Of a stretch of 64,000 nt of DNA, positions 48,901 through 61,400 are shown in pieces. Numbering within the stretch: the stretch's first letter is position 1; each line of letters opens with the position of its first letter. Made by a program: the position numbers and the translations under genes. Source of the stretch: Anopheles merus (Eukaryota; Arthropoda; Insecta; Diptera; Culicidae); NCBI RefSeq assembly GCF_017562075.2, contig NC_054084.1:6731001-6795000 (forward strand), given 5' to 3'. The notes beneath the pieces are model-generated. The model saw only the letters and a program-made list of their open reading frames with translations. It was not told where the DNA came from and did no database searches.

Positions 48901-49011
48901 AATTAATTAATTATAATTAATTAATATTGAAAATTAATAAATATCCTAATTTTAAGTAAATAAATTTATTAAAATATATATTTTCGTGTTGCTAATGCTT
49001 CAAACAGAAAA

Positions 49012-49028
49012 CGCCTGATATTATGTAA
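49012..49028 (+). repeat. Degenerate 16-bp word
   Basis: CGCCTGATATTATGTAA differs from the consensus at two positions and sits beside an AT-only patch. Confidence 0.4.
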
Positions 49029-51088
49029 ACTTCATCACCAAGTCTCCTTTACTTCACCTGCACAGGTTTAAAAAAGGCTTGGAAGGCATTCATCATAATT
49101 TATTATTCCTCGAACTGAATTTCGAATTTCCATTGAAATGGTTTGACTTTGTTCATCTTTTTGTTATTTTTTGAGTATTTTCAAAGGTTCATTCAATATT
49201 GTTTATCATTCCAAGATAAACCATATCATAAACCATACCTGTTTCCGTGAAACCGATTGCACAAAAATGCTGCCATCAAATAACCGTACATCAAAGCTGA
49301 TGCTATAGCTGCGATGATATTGCGTCCGCTCAAATCGTAACGCATCGCGAGCTAGCTGGAATGTGTGATATTAACCTACGAGATCGACCTCAATGCAGAA
49401 TGCACACAAACAGTAGTAGGTCACACAACCTCACAGCGATTTCCGCACAGCAGGTCCCATGGATTGATGTAACGCTTGCTGGTGGAAATGGCATACGCTT
49501 GCTGTGATGAAATGTGCGCCCCATCTAGCATGGACAAAGGCAAGGGACGGTTTGCTTGTTCGGTAGAATGTCGGTGGAATATCGGGAGCCTGCACAGAGG
49601 GATACGCATTCATGTTTTACGATGTTTCATTATTAAATTCGAAGAAAAAGGAAAAATCGAGCGCAGCATATGCAGCGAGTACCCACACATTATTGTACGC
49701 GATAACAGTGAAGCACTTCAACCGTTGGAATGCTGGATGAGATCTGTTTGCGTGTTTTATACATTCACTGCAAAGTAAGAGCCTTCATTAGAAACCACTT
49801 TTACCTTGAGAAGTAACTGTTCCTCAGAAGTGAATGTCAATAATTTCGTGATAAATTTAAATTTAACTCATTTCCTCATCAAACGGTGACGGAGCTCACT
49901 TGATATGTGTGTTTGATGTTGGGCGTTTTCCAACCCGGTTACAATTACAATTCCCACGAATGTGAAGTGTCTATTTTCATTTTCGGAAGAAACCTTTTTT
50001 TTTTAAATTCACCATAAGCACTTGTGTCAAGAAGTTATGTTACTTTTAGCGCTGTATGTTACATGCCTGTCGTGACTCCGGTCGAGTGGTTTGCCTCGGG
50101 GGCAACATTTGAAAGAAGCGGTGTATCTCAAATATATCAATTCCATTGCGGCCTGGCAGGCGGAGGGAATAATAAAAACTAAGTTATTGATTTGAAGCCA
50201 CCGAAGCATTCTGTGCCGGCACTTGTGGGTGCTTCATTCGATTTTCCGGCGCCGTTATCTTCCCACTTGACGCCTCAGCACAAAGAAGCAAAGAACCGTG
50301 ATGCGAAAACGGGAAGGCAGTGGAACGGTTCGGCAGCAGCATCTGGTAGTCATCTTTCGATTTATTACCGAAAAATACGGACGGAAGTTGGCCTTGCCCG
50401 TTGCCGACCAATGTTCCGACCAACTCGGAAGGTGAACTGACCGTATGGATCATAAATTTTCCCTATTAACTTCATTACGCACCATGCTTGACCGAATGTG
50501 CGTCGGAGTGGAAATAAAGCACATTCCTGCCGTGCATTCTGCCGCCAGCAGTGGAGCATTCTTCGTGTGTCCGAGCGGTGTGCGTTATCTGGGTGATGAT
50601 AGTAGGTGTTTTGTTGCGGTGACGTGCGTTTCGACTTCCGTTGCCCGTTGGTGAGATGTTTCTTCGACTGTTTTGTGTGTGATTGTGAAACTGTTCTAGG
50701 TAAGTTTATTTGGTTTCAAGAGCACCACCAATAAAGAACTCTTTCATCCCAAACGGGTCGTAATGTTTGGTTGCATTAAAACAATTAATGGCTGGCTAGA
50801 CGATGATTTGGAAACGCATTGGATTGGATCAGAATCTGATTATAGTTGGTTAAACCTACAAATCAACGGAATAATAGTATAATCGTAGCATATTTAGGTA
50901 TAAGTTTGACAAATATAGAAGAAAATTGGATGAGATTTTGTGGCAATAATTTAGTCATGCATATTGAAATTGTTTCTAAAGGTTGGAAAAATCAACTTAG
51001 ATAAAACCTAGAGCGCCTCAATACACGCAATTTTGAATGCTTTTAGAATCAACTTAGCTGCTTCATAGTAACTGAACAGCATTTATTA

Positions 51089-52321
51089 CAGTCGTTGCCG
51101 CTAAATTTTGACTCTAACTCACCTATTTTGGTCTCGGAATCACCAATTTTTGACAGCGTCTCACGATTTTTGCCTCGAAGGCATCAAATTTTGTCTCGAA
51201 GACATCAATTTTTGACTGTGAGTCAATCGCTTTATCTACAAAATTTTAAGTAATTTCTGAAACTGTGTGTTTTGAAATGATAGATATTAAGTTAAGTAGT
51301 GAATCATTTTGTTGATAGAATTTAAAATAAAACAATTGTATTGCCAATTTTGGAAGTTTTAATGGAGTGAAAAAAATTGGCATGTATTTCCTGCTGTAAA
51401 CAAAAGCTTTAGAATTTCTAAAATTTTATCATTTTTTCTCAAGAAACAATCAATTTACACATTTTTTGTATTTTTTATGAGATGTAAGATAACAAATGTT
51501 ACAGGGTTTTACAAGTCAGAATCGAATGTCAGCAAAACAATTTCAGAAGCTCAAGATGCAGTTTAGCTGTCAAAAGTTGTTGTTTCACCGCATCGATGCT
51601 ATTTTCAATAGCGCAATTTGATTTTTAAATCACTCAAGTTGGTTTTTTAGAGGCCTTTCGCATCGTTTTGCAAATTAAATCACGTATGTTGAGATTATTT
51701 GTATACAAATCATTTATTTAGTGCGTTTATAGCGTTATATTTATGAAATATTATGTATTTATTGTAAAAAATAATATTTTCTGTGCAAAAAGCTACGAGC
51801 ACTTGCGTATGTAAACATGTACAATGTTTATGTAGCTTTTTGCACTGAAAATCGCAATTTTTTCCATAAATACGTAATATTTCATAAATATAATGCTTAA
51901 ACGCATAACAGCACTGATCTCAATCATATATTCTCAAAATAGGTGTTTGAATTTGCAAAACGATGCGAAAACCCTCTAAAAAATAAACTTGAGCGATTTA
52001 AAAATCAAATTGCGCTTGTGAAAAATAGCATCGGTGCGGTGAAACAACAACTTTTGACAGCTAAACTGAATCTTGTGCTTCTGAAATTGTTTTGCTGACA
52101 TTCGATTCTGACTTGTAAAACCCTGTAAAAATCTGCCTAAATAGCTTGTAAAATTGACATGATTTCTACAGGAGTCAAAAATTGATGACTTACAGACAAA
52201 AATAGGTGCGTCAGAGTCAAAAATGTATGCACACTGTCAAAAATTAATGCATTAGAGGCAAAAATTGATGCGCACTGTCAAAAATTGATGCCTTAGAGCC
52301 AAAATGAGGTGGCAACGACTG
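51089..52321. mobile_element. Non-autonomous foldback transposon (Tc1/mariner-like ends, TA target duplication)
   Basis: The element is 1,233 bp and is bounded by perfect inverted ends CAGTCGTTGCC and GGCAACGACTG, each flanked by TA (51087-51088 and 52322-52323). Inside each end lies an array of about 21-bp units built on TCAAAAATTGATGC, in opposite orientation at the two ends. The interior has two long inverted arms (51500-51813 and 51814-52127) that match over roughly 310 bp with scattered mismatches. The centre has the perfect pair GTGCAAAAAGCTAC / GTAGCTTTTTGCAC. No frame of useful length exists, so it must have been moved by a transposase supplied elsewhere. CAGT termini with a TA duplication fit the Tc1/mariner superfamily; tandem-repeat ends recall Foldback elements, which make longer target duplications. 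The family name is unknown to me. Confidence 0.88.
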
Positions 52322-54941
52322 TAAGTTCGTTACAATACCTACCGGGTTTTCAATAACCCAAAATCAGTTATGGAGACGATTAATATAAATTTGTTTCCTT
52401 TCGTTAAGTACAGCCTTTACTGGTTTATATACAGACACATTAAATTGTATTTAATTCCACCAAAAGTTGATCCAAATTCGCTTCATACGATCACACACTG
52501 AATTTGCAGGAGAAATTCTGTGAAAAAGAGGTTGATCGTATAATTTGATTTTGCACCCTAAAAACTTGTTAAATGGTGCAAAAGTTGTGGTTTGCATCAC
52601 GCTCAACGTAATGAAGAGTGTTCCCACAAGAGAGACAGACCCCGTTTCGAACCGCAACCCCTCACCTCCCAACCCAACGTTTCGGACTCCGGTAATGATA
52701 ATAATCGCGAATGGAAATTAGCGTTAATGAGAGTTGATGCAAGTTGAGTACGGGCTGGGTAGCAATAATTACCAGGGGTGGTATGATGTTGCTCTTGCCC
52801 GTTGGAAGGAAAAAAGCGGAATTTACTCAAGGGTGGGACTTTTTTTTTTGTTGTGTGTTAAACACCATTTCTCCACACATGAGCTTTCAATGTCCGTTAG
52901 CATGGGAGAAGATGAGTACTTCAAATTTCATCCCGTGCGTGCTCCCCTTCAGTCCGGCTTAAAGACTGGATGTGATTAAGGATACGAGAATTTAAAGCAA
53001 TTTAATTAATTATACTTTCATTACGATGCTTCTTCACTTGCCCTCTTGCAGTAATTCCCTTTTCGATATGGCGTGATAGCTCACCATGTGTGAAAGCGAT
53101 GAAGTTTGTGCTGTGCTACACTTGCGATCGGAAAATGAAGGAAAAGCGATCCACGAATGAGAGAAGTGTAGAAGAAAAAATACGTACATAATTCATTGCA
53201 CCCCATCGACAAACTGTTATCTATACCGTGGTACGCTTATCATGCTTTGGGGAAGAGCTTGATGACATCCTGCCATCAGCGCAAGAGCGCACAGCTAAGT
53301 GCCTGCCTGTTTTCCACATCATTTACTGATTAGTTTGCTTCCCGCGTTACGCCACAGCAAAATAAAGTACAAGCGTAGTTGCAGTTGTTGTTTTTTGTTT
53401 CTTTACTCTTTCCCACACACCCAGCAGCTTTCTCAAAGTGGCAATTAAAAACGCTCATTAGTTATTCATTTTGTTTCATTATTTTTTGCACAATCGTTTA
53501 CTTGTTTTTTTTTGGTGCGGAAGTGTCCACTTCCACTTTTCCTTGCTTTTCTTTAAGTATTACAGTAGTTTTGTGTGTGTTTTTCTCTTCAGGTTATGCG
53601 TTTCCGTTTTCGGTGCCCTTGTTGTTGTGTTTTTAGGTTTTGCATGTCTGTCGGTTTGTTTCCCCCCTTTGGTTGTACAACAGATTGTATTTATGTTAGT
53701 ATGGCTCTGTTTTGCACTCTCTTAGCAGCGTTGTGATTTTGGATTTTTAGTTGTTTTGTGTAGTTTTATGTATGTTCTAAAATATGTATTTCTTGATTAC
53801 GTGTGGTATGGTTTTATCGCTCTCTCTCTTTCTCTTCTTCTTTCACTTCGCTTTGGACCTTACATATGTTTAGTGTATGCTTGTGATAGTTTCGATTCGT
53901 TTGTGCCGCGTGACCTTTTCATCGCACCCAGAAACCACTCACGTTCAGACCGTTTCAGTTTGTGTTTCCTTCTTTTCCTTTAACATGCTCTGCTTATTTT
54001 GCTCGCCTTTTTTTCAACATTGGTTTAATTTTGTCTTACGATTAGTGAATTAAGATTTAAATAGTATATATTAGCAAGCTGATATCTTTTGTAATAACAT
54101 TTCTTTTTAAAAACGTTTGCTTTGTCTTATTTATTTTGCCATTCTATTCAAGTAACCGAGTACGGAAAAAACAAGAACGCAAAACACGTTTAGCTAGCGT
54201 GTGTTTGTGTATTGTATTTGAGTGCATCGCTTAACTTGCTCCTTCAATACATTTTCTTTCGTTTTCCATATTATTTTGCACGCCTTTTGCTTACGCTATA
54301 TACAACATTCTCAACATTGCTCACTGAGCCAACCACTTTGTGCAAGACAATTATTTGTAATATGTTTTGTTTGTTCTAATCGCTTTGATTCGTTTCACTT
54401 ACTCGATACTGATTTCTAGATTTGCTGATCTGCTTAACAAAACCGGAAAGAAAATGTACAACTTTTATTTTCAGTATCTTTTGTTTTGTTTTTATCAAAT
54501 GCATATTTTTAATGACATGAGTGTTAATATTAGTTGTGGTTTTTTGTTTATTGTTTAATGCTTTTATTTGTTGTATCCTAGCAAATGTGCCCTCGCAATC
54601 CATGAGAATCATGTTCAATTTTGTGTTATGCGTTTGCCTTACATACTTTGTCCGTACAAATATACCTTTTTTTTTGTTCCAATCGACCTTCTTAATAATC
54701 CCTTGTAAGTTTGTGTGTTTTTTGTTTGCTTTACTTTTAAACTATCAATTAAAGTTCGAAGAACAATTGATATTTGTTTTACAATACTTGTGTAGTGTTA
54801 TTGTTTAATTTCGCTCTTTTTCTTCCTTTCCCTCTTGCATTTTGTCTATTATTTTCCTTCCACCGTTTCTTCTCTTCAGTTTTTTGTTGTTGCCCCTTTT
54901 TTGTTCACACATTATTCACATTCAGAGAAGTATATTTTACG

Positions 54942-54947
54942 AATAAA
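54942..54947 (+). terminator. Possible polyadenylation signal AATAAA at the end of a T-rich block
   Basis: AATAAA is followed 20-30 nt later by CTTCTTTTTTTGT, a U/GU-rich downstream-element type sequence. It comes at the right-hand end of about 1.6 kb of T-rich plus-strand sequence, as at the end of a 3' UTR. No upstream coding exon is identified, so the assignment is tentative. Confidence 0.25.
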
Positions 54948-57900
54948 ACCGAACCTGAAGCTTCTTTTTTTGTAAGAGTTCATCCCTTGTGAGGAAGCGT
55001 TATAAGTATGGTGTTGCATAATGGTTTTGCTGTATGTGTGCTTGCTTGCTTGTGCTTGCTTGATTTCTCTTGATAGCGTTCATAGGTACGTAATGAAACT
55101 ATTCTTACTGTTCGTTTGTAACATTGCTTAATGTGTTGAGTGTTAGTATCATGTTATGTATAAGTAGCTTTGCGTTGGGTTTGCATCAGGGTGTAGCTGT
55201 AGCTTTTCGATTTCTCAGCAGTATGCAATCAATGTTGCACAATGCTGTTTGTAACGTTCATTATATTGTTCCTTCATTAGACACGCTTGCTTACATTAGC
55301 AGAATGATACAGCGCAGCGTGTAGTAAAATAGGTATTACTTTCGCATCGGTGTTGAGTGTATTTGCTAGCGGTTGGTGAGTTATTTACAGTCGCATTGCC
55401 ATTTGCGAAAGAGTACCACAAGTGCACAGTTGTCACAGAACTCAATGCTTGCGTGCTTGAGTAGCGGGCCGACGATGCGAATGCATTGCTGTTTGCTTAA
55501 TATAAATCACAGATCAATCAAAGTGAGAAGTAATGCTTATACCGTAGCGTGCACGTTGAAGCCACTCCGTGGGCAGACGAATATGTGTGTGTGTGTTTGT
55601 GTGTGTTCCAGTGGTTGAAGCGTTGAGAAGCACGTGGAAGAATTATTACTGGGCACGGCTGAAGAGTGCATTGTACGGCTGAGCAGCTCAATGGTGTAGT
55701 AAAATAAATAGCGGGAAATGCTTCACACACCCAGACTGATTTATTTATTCAAAGAAAGCAAAAGCTGTGTGTGCGGTCCATCAGTTATCTCCGAACCGTT
55801 CAATCTTATACCGGCACATGAAATCACCACTTATTAATCAAGCACCCGCAAGGGACTGTGTGCAAAGGGGCATTAACGTCTTACTTAAACCGGCACAATC
55901 CCATTACCGAAAGCTGGCACTCGTTCGGCACAGCAAGGTGCAACATTAACACATCATTATCACTTTCCATTACCGTTTTATTTATTTTTTTCCACTACAT
56001 CAGCATCTCGACGCCTCGATTGGTGAACTGAAAGGCAGCCGGCAGCAGCAGGTCTGGTCCCAATCAATCAGCAACACTTTGACATTGAGCGAAGAGTCCC
56101 TTTCAGGAGGGGTTGTAGTGAGTGAAACAAATGGAACGTTGAACTTGCACAAAACAACACCCTTCTTTGTGTGTACGGTGCAATCGGTACGATGTCAAAA
56201 CCACACTCCAAAGAAAATGATTAAGATAGACCCCCCCCCCCTGCATGGGAGGATCACTTCAACCAACAAAAGGAATGCTATTCATCACATGTGTTGCATT
56301 GTGTGCGTAATAGTGTCTCATTTACTGCATACCACATACCGGGCTTAAGGTTGCTCTTTTTGTAATGTTCCAAAGCCATTATTGCGTGCGTTAAAAGATA
56401 TTCACACAGAGCACCAGGCGTCTCCATCACTTTCCCCGGGAAAAGTGTGTGCCTTTGTCTTCTATCTAAATGCATTGCTTTGCTGGCGCAAGGATAGCAT
56501 AAAAAAAGACGTTAAAAGGCAAAGTATCTTTAAAATTTTCCACTTCAGGTTTCCCATCCTCACGATCGCACGATTTGTGTCTTTGAAAGCAGTAGTAAAA
56601 AAATCCCTCGTTTCCCACTGATTATGTGCAAGCATCAACCGCAGCTGTTTCGAAAGCTGTATGTATAAACGACACACAAACACACACAGACAGCGCGCAA
56701 ACCGTAACAAATAGCAAGCGCACACAAAGACAGAAATGCGGAAAATGCTTGAATGTCAGAGCTTATTTGCATAAATTTTCCGGCCCATTGATTGTGCTCA
56801 TAAAGTCACCCAGTCCTGCCGCCTGCTGTTGGGAGTCAGAAGCGTAAAGTTGCCTTTTTTTGTTGCTTATTATGACGGTTTGTTTGTGTTGGAGAATGCC
56901 GAGGGAGCAAGCAGTCTTCCCAGGTTGCATGTTTTATTCGTACATCTGCACACGAGCGTATGTGTGCCCGTTTGATGGGCTGATTGTTTGTCCCCATATG
57001 TTTGCAGTTGTTGCTCGCCCCTTTTTTTCTGTGCTACCGAACGCAGCAGAACGTCTTTTGTCGTTAAAGATGATCAGATACGGATGGAAGGTGCAAACGT
57101 TTTGGGGTGCTTCAAATCATCAAACTTTTACTGTTTCTTATGATTCAGTTTTTGGGGGGGAGGCGAAAAAAGAGGTGACTTTTTGTGGTGACTGATGTTT
57201 GCATAGAGCATTGGTTCAACAAGCGACGCACCGGTCGAGTAAGGCGCTAGAATGTTTTTTGGTGAGACCAAAAAAAAAAAAAACTGACAATAAAATACTG
57301 CACGAAAAGGTATCCCCGAAAAAAGCAACAAAAAACAACACATTTCACCTTTATCGAGTAACACTCTCAACAAAACAAAACAGAAAGGCGCTGAGGACTG
57401 AGGCGTAAAAGTTTTGAACGGCTTCTAGCGATCAACCGGGGCTCCGGGAACCGTACAGGACGGGACAGGCCGCCGGAAATAGGTCAACGAGCAGGACGGT
57501 TTACGTGGAAATGGCTCCCCCAAAAGTTTTCCAATTTTTTCACCCCGTGGGTCGCGTGGGGCGAAGAAATGTTTGCCACACTTTACGGCCAGTCCCGGGC
57601 GATGTTTGTCAAATGCTCTTTTTCCCTCCCCTCCCTGGTTCCACAGCACACGTGGAGCCTTCTGTCGAGTGCGGTGCCTCGAAACAGAAAAGTACACTTT
57701 TGTTGCCATGTTTCTTTCACAACAGACAAAATTTCGGTGTTTGAAAATGTTTTGCTCGTATAGCAAATCAACACAAACATACGCACGCACACACGCACAA
57801 CGGCAACAGGATCCCCAAGACGACCCAGTTCGCCCGGTTCTGCTGGCTCATCGGAATTTGATTAAGGAGGTGAAAAACGATGAACGACAGCTATCGATGG

Positions 57901-58413
57901 CGGAAAAGTTGTGGTGTCAATGATAAGGGATCGATACGGGGAGCAGTGTGGGTTCGGTTTTTTTTCATCTTCTCGTGGGTTGTGCGGACAAAAACTAAAC
58001 AGTGAGAAAATCAGCACAAAAAAAAACCTCTGTCGCCAGCAAGTGACGCATAGTCAAGTGCGTCACGTAGCACGAGAATGCTTGAGCGATTGCTGATAGG
58101 GTGAGAAAGTACCACTTACGGTAAGATTGGTTAGTGAGGATCGAGCTGGAGAGTTAGGGGTTAAGTGATGAGAAGAGTAGGATAAGTGTAACCACGGTGT
58201 AGGCGAATGGTAGAAGCTGAAAGGACACATTTGTTGAATATTATTCTACCATTATGTAGAGGTTTGGGTTCAAAAAATGAAGAAAGAAGACTGGCATGAG
58301 TCACAGGGTCTATTTAAGGAGTTTTTTAATAAGAAGGTGGAAGAAGGTGTCCTCTAATGGTAAAATATACACCAGGAAATGATATTTCCCACCTGCATCC
58401 AACACAAAATTAA

Positions 58414-58431
58414 GCGCCAAAATGTATGCAA
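58414..58431 (+). repeat. 16-bp word, single copy
   Basis: GCGCCAAAATGTATGCAA has one mismatch to the consensus. It is the right-most copy seen. Confidence 0.65.
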
Positions 58432-61400
58432 TCCGCGTTACAGCTGTATTGCACCAAGCCTGAAATTAGCCTTGTGTTTTATTTAAACATAAAGCTATTA
58501 AAATTCAAAGTCATTGTTATGGGAAAACGATGGTTTGGTGATAACAACAAGTCAATTGAGTTGTCATTACTCGATCCTACAAGTACGTAAGAGCAAACAA
58601 TAGCTTGCTCTGTAACCGTGCCACATATCCCGCTTGTTGCACACTTCAGTAGAAACGTATTAAAATGCAAATTAACGTTTCAGCACACAAACATGTTTTC
58701 TAGTTAGTCTTCTGTGAATGGTGTGAAAAACGAAAAAAAATACAGAATCCCCACAAAACAATCCATACACGCTTTCGGCCAGTGTCTCCAACAATCAGTT
58801 TCCCCATCGTCACCGACATCATCATCAACATGCTCGTCCAGTACTAGGAGGATCCACTGTGCTGTACCGCCCGATGTGGTGAGGTTTGAACTTTTTCGTA
58901 CCGCCAAAGAGCCAAAGGAGAAGCCAAGGCCCATCGGTTAGCATTGGGAAGCTTCATAACAAATTCATTTCCCGTTATAAACATGCAAATGTCCCATCTT
59001 TTCCATCGGCGCTCCGGTGTCCTGTCCTTGTGTCGTTCCTGCCTTTTGGTTCGTTTTTTCGGCTTGAAAGCTTTGGGTCAAGCTTTTATCAGCTTTTGCA
59101 AAGTTGTTGTTGCTGCTCCGCTTCGCACGCTGTGTTGCTGCGTTCGGTTGGTCCCATTGGTAGTTAGATTTGTTGTTTAATTTAACGCTGGTTGGGTCGA
59201 CCTCCTGGATCGACAGGACTCTGTTAACGCTTTTTACGTATAGAGTGGTGTAGCTATTGCTTTTCGTTTAAAAGTGGGGGTTTTATCGCTTTTTTTGTGC
59301 TAGCGTGGACTTTAAGCCGAGGGAGGGACGACAGCGTCGAAGTGTAGAGTACGTTCAGTGCAAGGCAGAGTTAAAATACTCGCACGTACACAAATCTCAA
59401 GTCTCCAAACAAACAGGCACACTCAAACACACACACACACAAACATTCGATCGCCCGTACATGAGAAATATTGCCACAGAAAGAGTTAATATAGGTGCAT
59501 CTTATGCTTATGCGATACAGTGTACATGTAACAGTTATTTCCTATCTGTGTGTGTGTGTTTTTTTTTGGTCAACAATATTTACAAGCTTTTCATTCATTC
59601 TTTCCCATCGAATGCGGTTCGAACGAACGCGAAGGTTCAGGTTTTTGCTTATTTAAATGTATTACTCCTACCCCAATGATATCTTTCACAAAGTTGTGCC
59701 TCTCTTTCCTTGCGTTTTTGTACGAAAATACGTTTTGCCTCACAAACTAGCGCAAAAACGATTAAAGAGCAATGATTGCAAGAAAGTGTGCATACACAAT
59801 CGAGCTGTGTATGTGTAATCGTTTGTGAGAGATAGAAAGGGATAGAGAGAAAGAGTGAGAGAGCTTGTGTAAGAGTAGAGGGAAGGAATCAGAACGGAAA
59901 CTTTCCCGGAACGTACGTAACGGAGTAAGAGATCGAGAAGAGAATGTGAGATCCCCCAAGGGTGCTCTCTCTCTCTCTCTTTCTCTCTACATCATCTTCT
60001 CTTTTACCGCCTTCGTACGTTTCCGTCTTCTTTTTCCCATTGGAAATAACTGTTTTATCACTTTTCGATTTGCCTTTTGTTTCTAAAATATACATTTGTT
60101 TTTGAATTTCCCACCCCCAGATGTCCCCATCGGTTTTGCTTCTCCGCGGGGATGAGTTGTATCTCCATCGAGTGCTTTCTCCTCACCTCCTTCCCCCAAC
60201 GGTTACAGTTTTACAAGTAATAATATTTCATTCCTTTTTTTTTTTGTTAGTTTTACATAACTAGTTATCGATACGGTTGATGGGATGTTGGGTGTTTTAC
60301 GCGTTTCTTACACTGCTCCACTTCCGCTTCAAGTATGGTCGTGTTGTTTATCGATGCATATTATTTACAATGTACGGTACCCGACGACGCAGCCCACCGA
60401 CGAGGAGAGTGGAATTCTGTTCCCATGCCCTTCGGTTGCTTGCTCGAAACGGTTGGCCATCGCACACAGCTGGGCCAAACATTTTTCAACCAAACCGAGC
60501 ATCTGCCAGCATTTTGATTGTGTTTGAGGTACGGGTGGAGAACAATCCAGCAAGCACAAAAGATCCCTGGCACAAGACACATAACGTCGTATTAATCATG
60601 CTGCCTTTGCACCAACATTCGCTCGAAAGCAGCGCAATGGAAATGAGGAAACGAAGCGCTGTGCAAAACAAACGAGCAATCTGATCCGGTTCGAAGGACC
60701 AAAAACACATTCATCCCCACCAGTTGAATGGGTCGTCCCTTTGCCGTGTCCGATATTTCTCCAGGGGCGTAGGGTTCTAGCTTGATGGAACTGGTGGTCC
60801 ATTTTTCATTTTTACTGCATACCAGGTTGGCTTTTTCAAATTTGAATAGCTTTCCGAGTACCTTTTTGGTGCAGGAATGTCCGGCAGTAAAGCTCATCGG
60901 CTCAAATTCGGGATAAAGCCTTAAAAGAATCACTCTACAATGGGGGGAACCAAAAAACACACGGTAAACGATCATGAGGAGGGGAAAAGTTTTCCACTTC
61001 CAGCGACTGTGCCATCGATTCATCATTTCAACACGACCGCCAACGCAGGCTGCCGGCTTTTTAAACGATTTAGAACTTCTCTTGCCCTGTCTGGGTGGTC
61101 CCTTCGACTACCGCCAACCCCCAGGGACGCAGCTGGACAACTTCGTAAGACAAAGTTATCCCAATGTCCGGGGACGCTGCCTGCTGGTTGGGGCTTGCGT
61201 TCTTTGTGTCCGAAAGTTTTCGTCGTCCGGAAAGTTTTTCCTCCTTCGCTGCGCTAGTAGCCTTAACGGATCACGAAACCAACCCAAGCAGCACGCAAGA
61301 TCAAAGAGCAAGGGTCAAGGTTTTGAGGGCTTTTTTGAGGTGTGTTTTGCAACATTTCTTTTTTGCTTTGCTGACCCTTTAAGGCGAGCTGAAGAAACTG

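Larger units (their letters stand above)
30360..51086. other. Gene-poor stretch, no supported gene
   Basis: About 20.7 kb holds only simple-sequence DNA and isolated repeats: (CA)n near 41224 and 41471, (GT)n at 35191-35213, 42945-42982, 48427 and 48650-48712, (ACG)n near 46330, an AT-only palindromic patch at 48895-48945, and 16-bp word copies at 38006, 38075 and 49012. A C-rich acceptor-like site at 34630-34650 opens a short frame but leads to no recognisable exon chain. The DNA may be intergenic or intronic to genes outside the window. Confidence 0.6.

Noticed and set aside
60100..60220. Acceptor-like CCCACCCCCAG followed by ATG and a 47-codon frame
   Set aside because: The frame ends in a poly-Phe stretch from a T run, and there is no supporting exon or domain.
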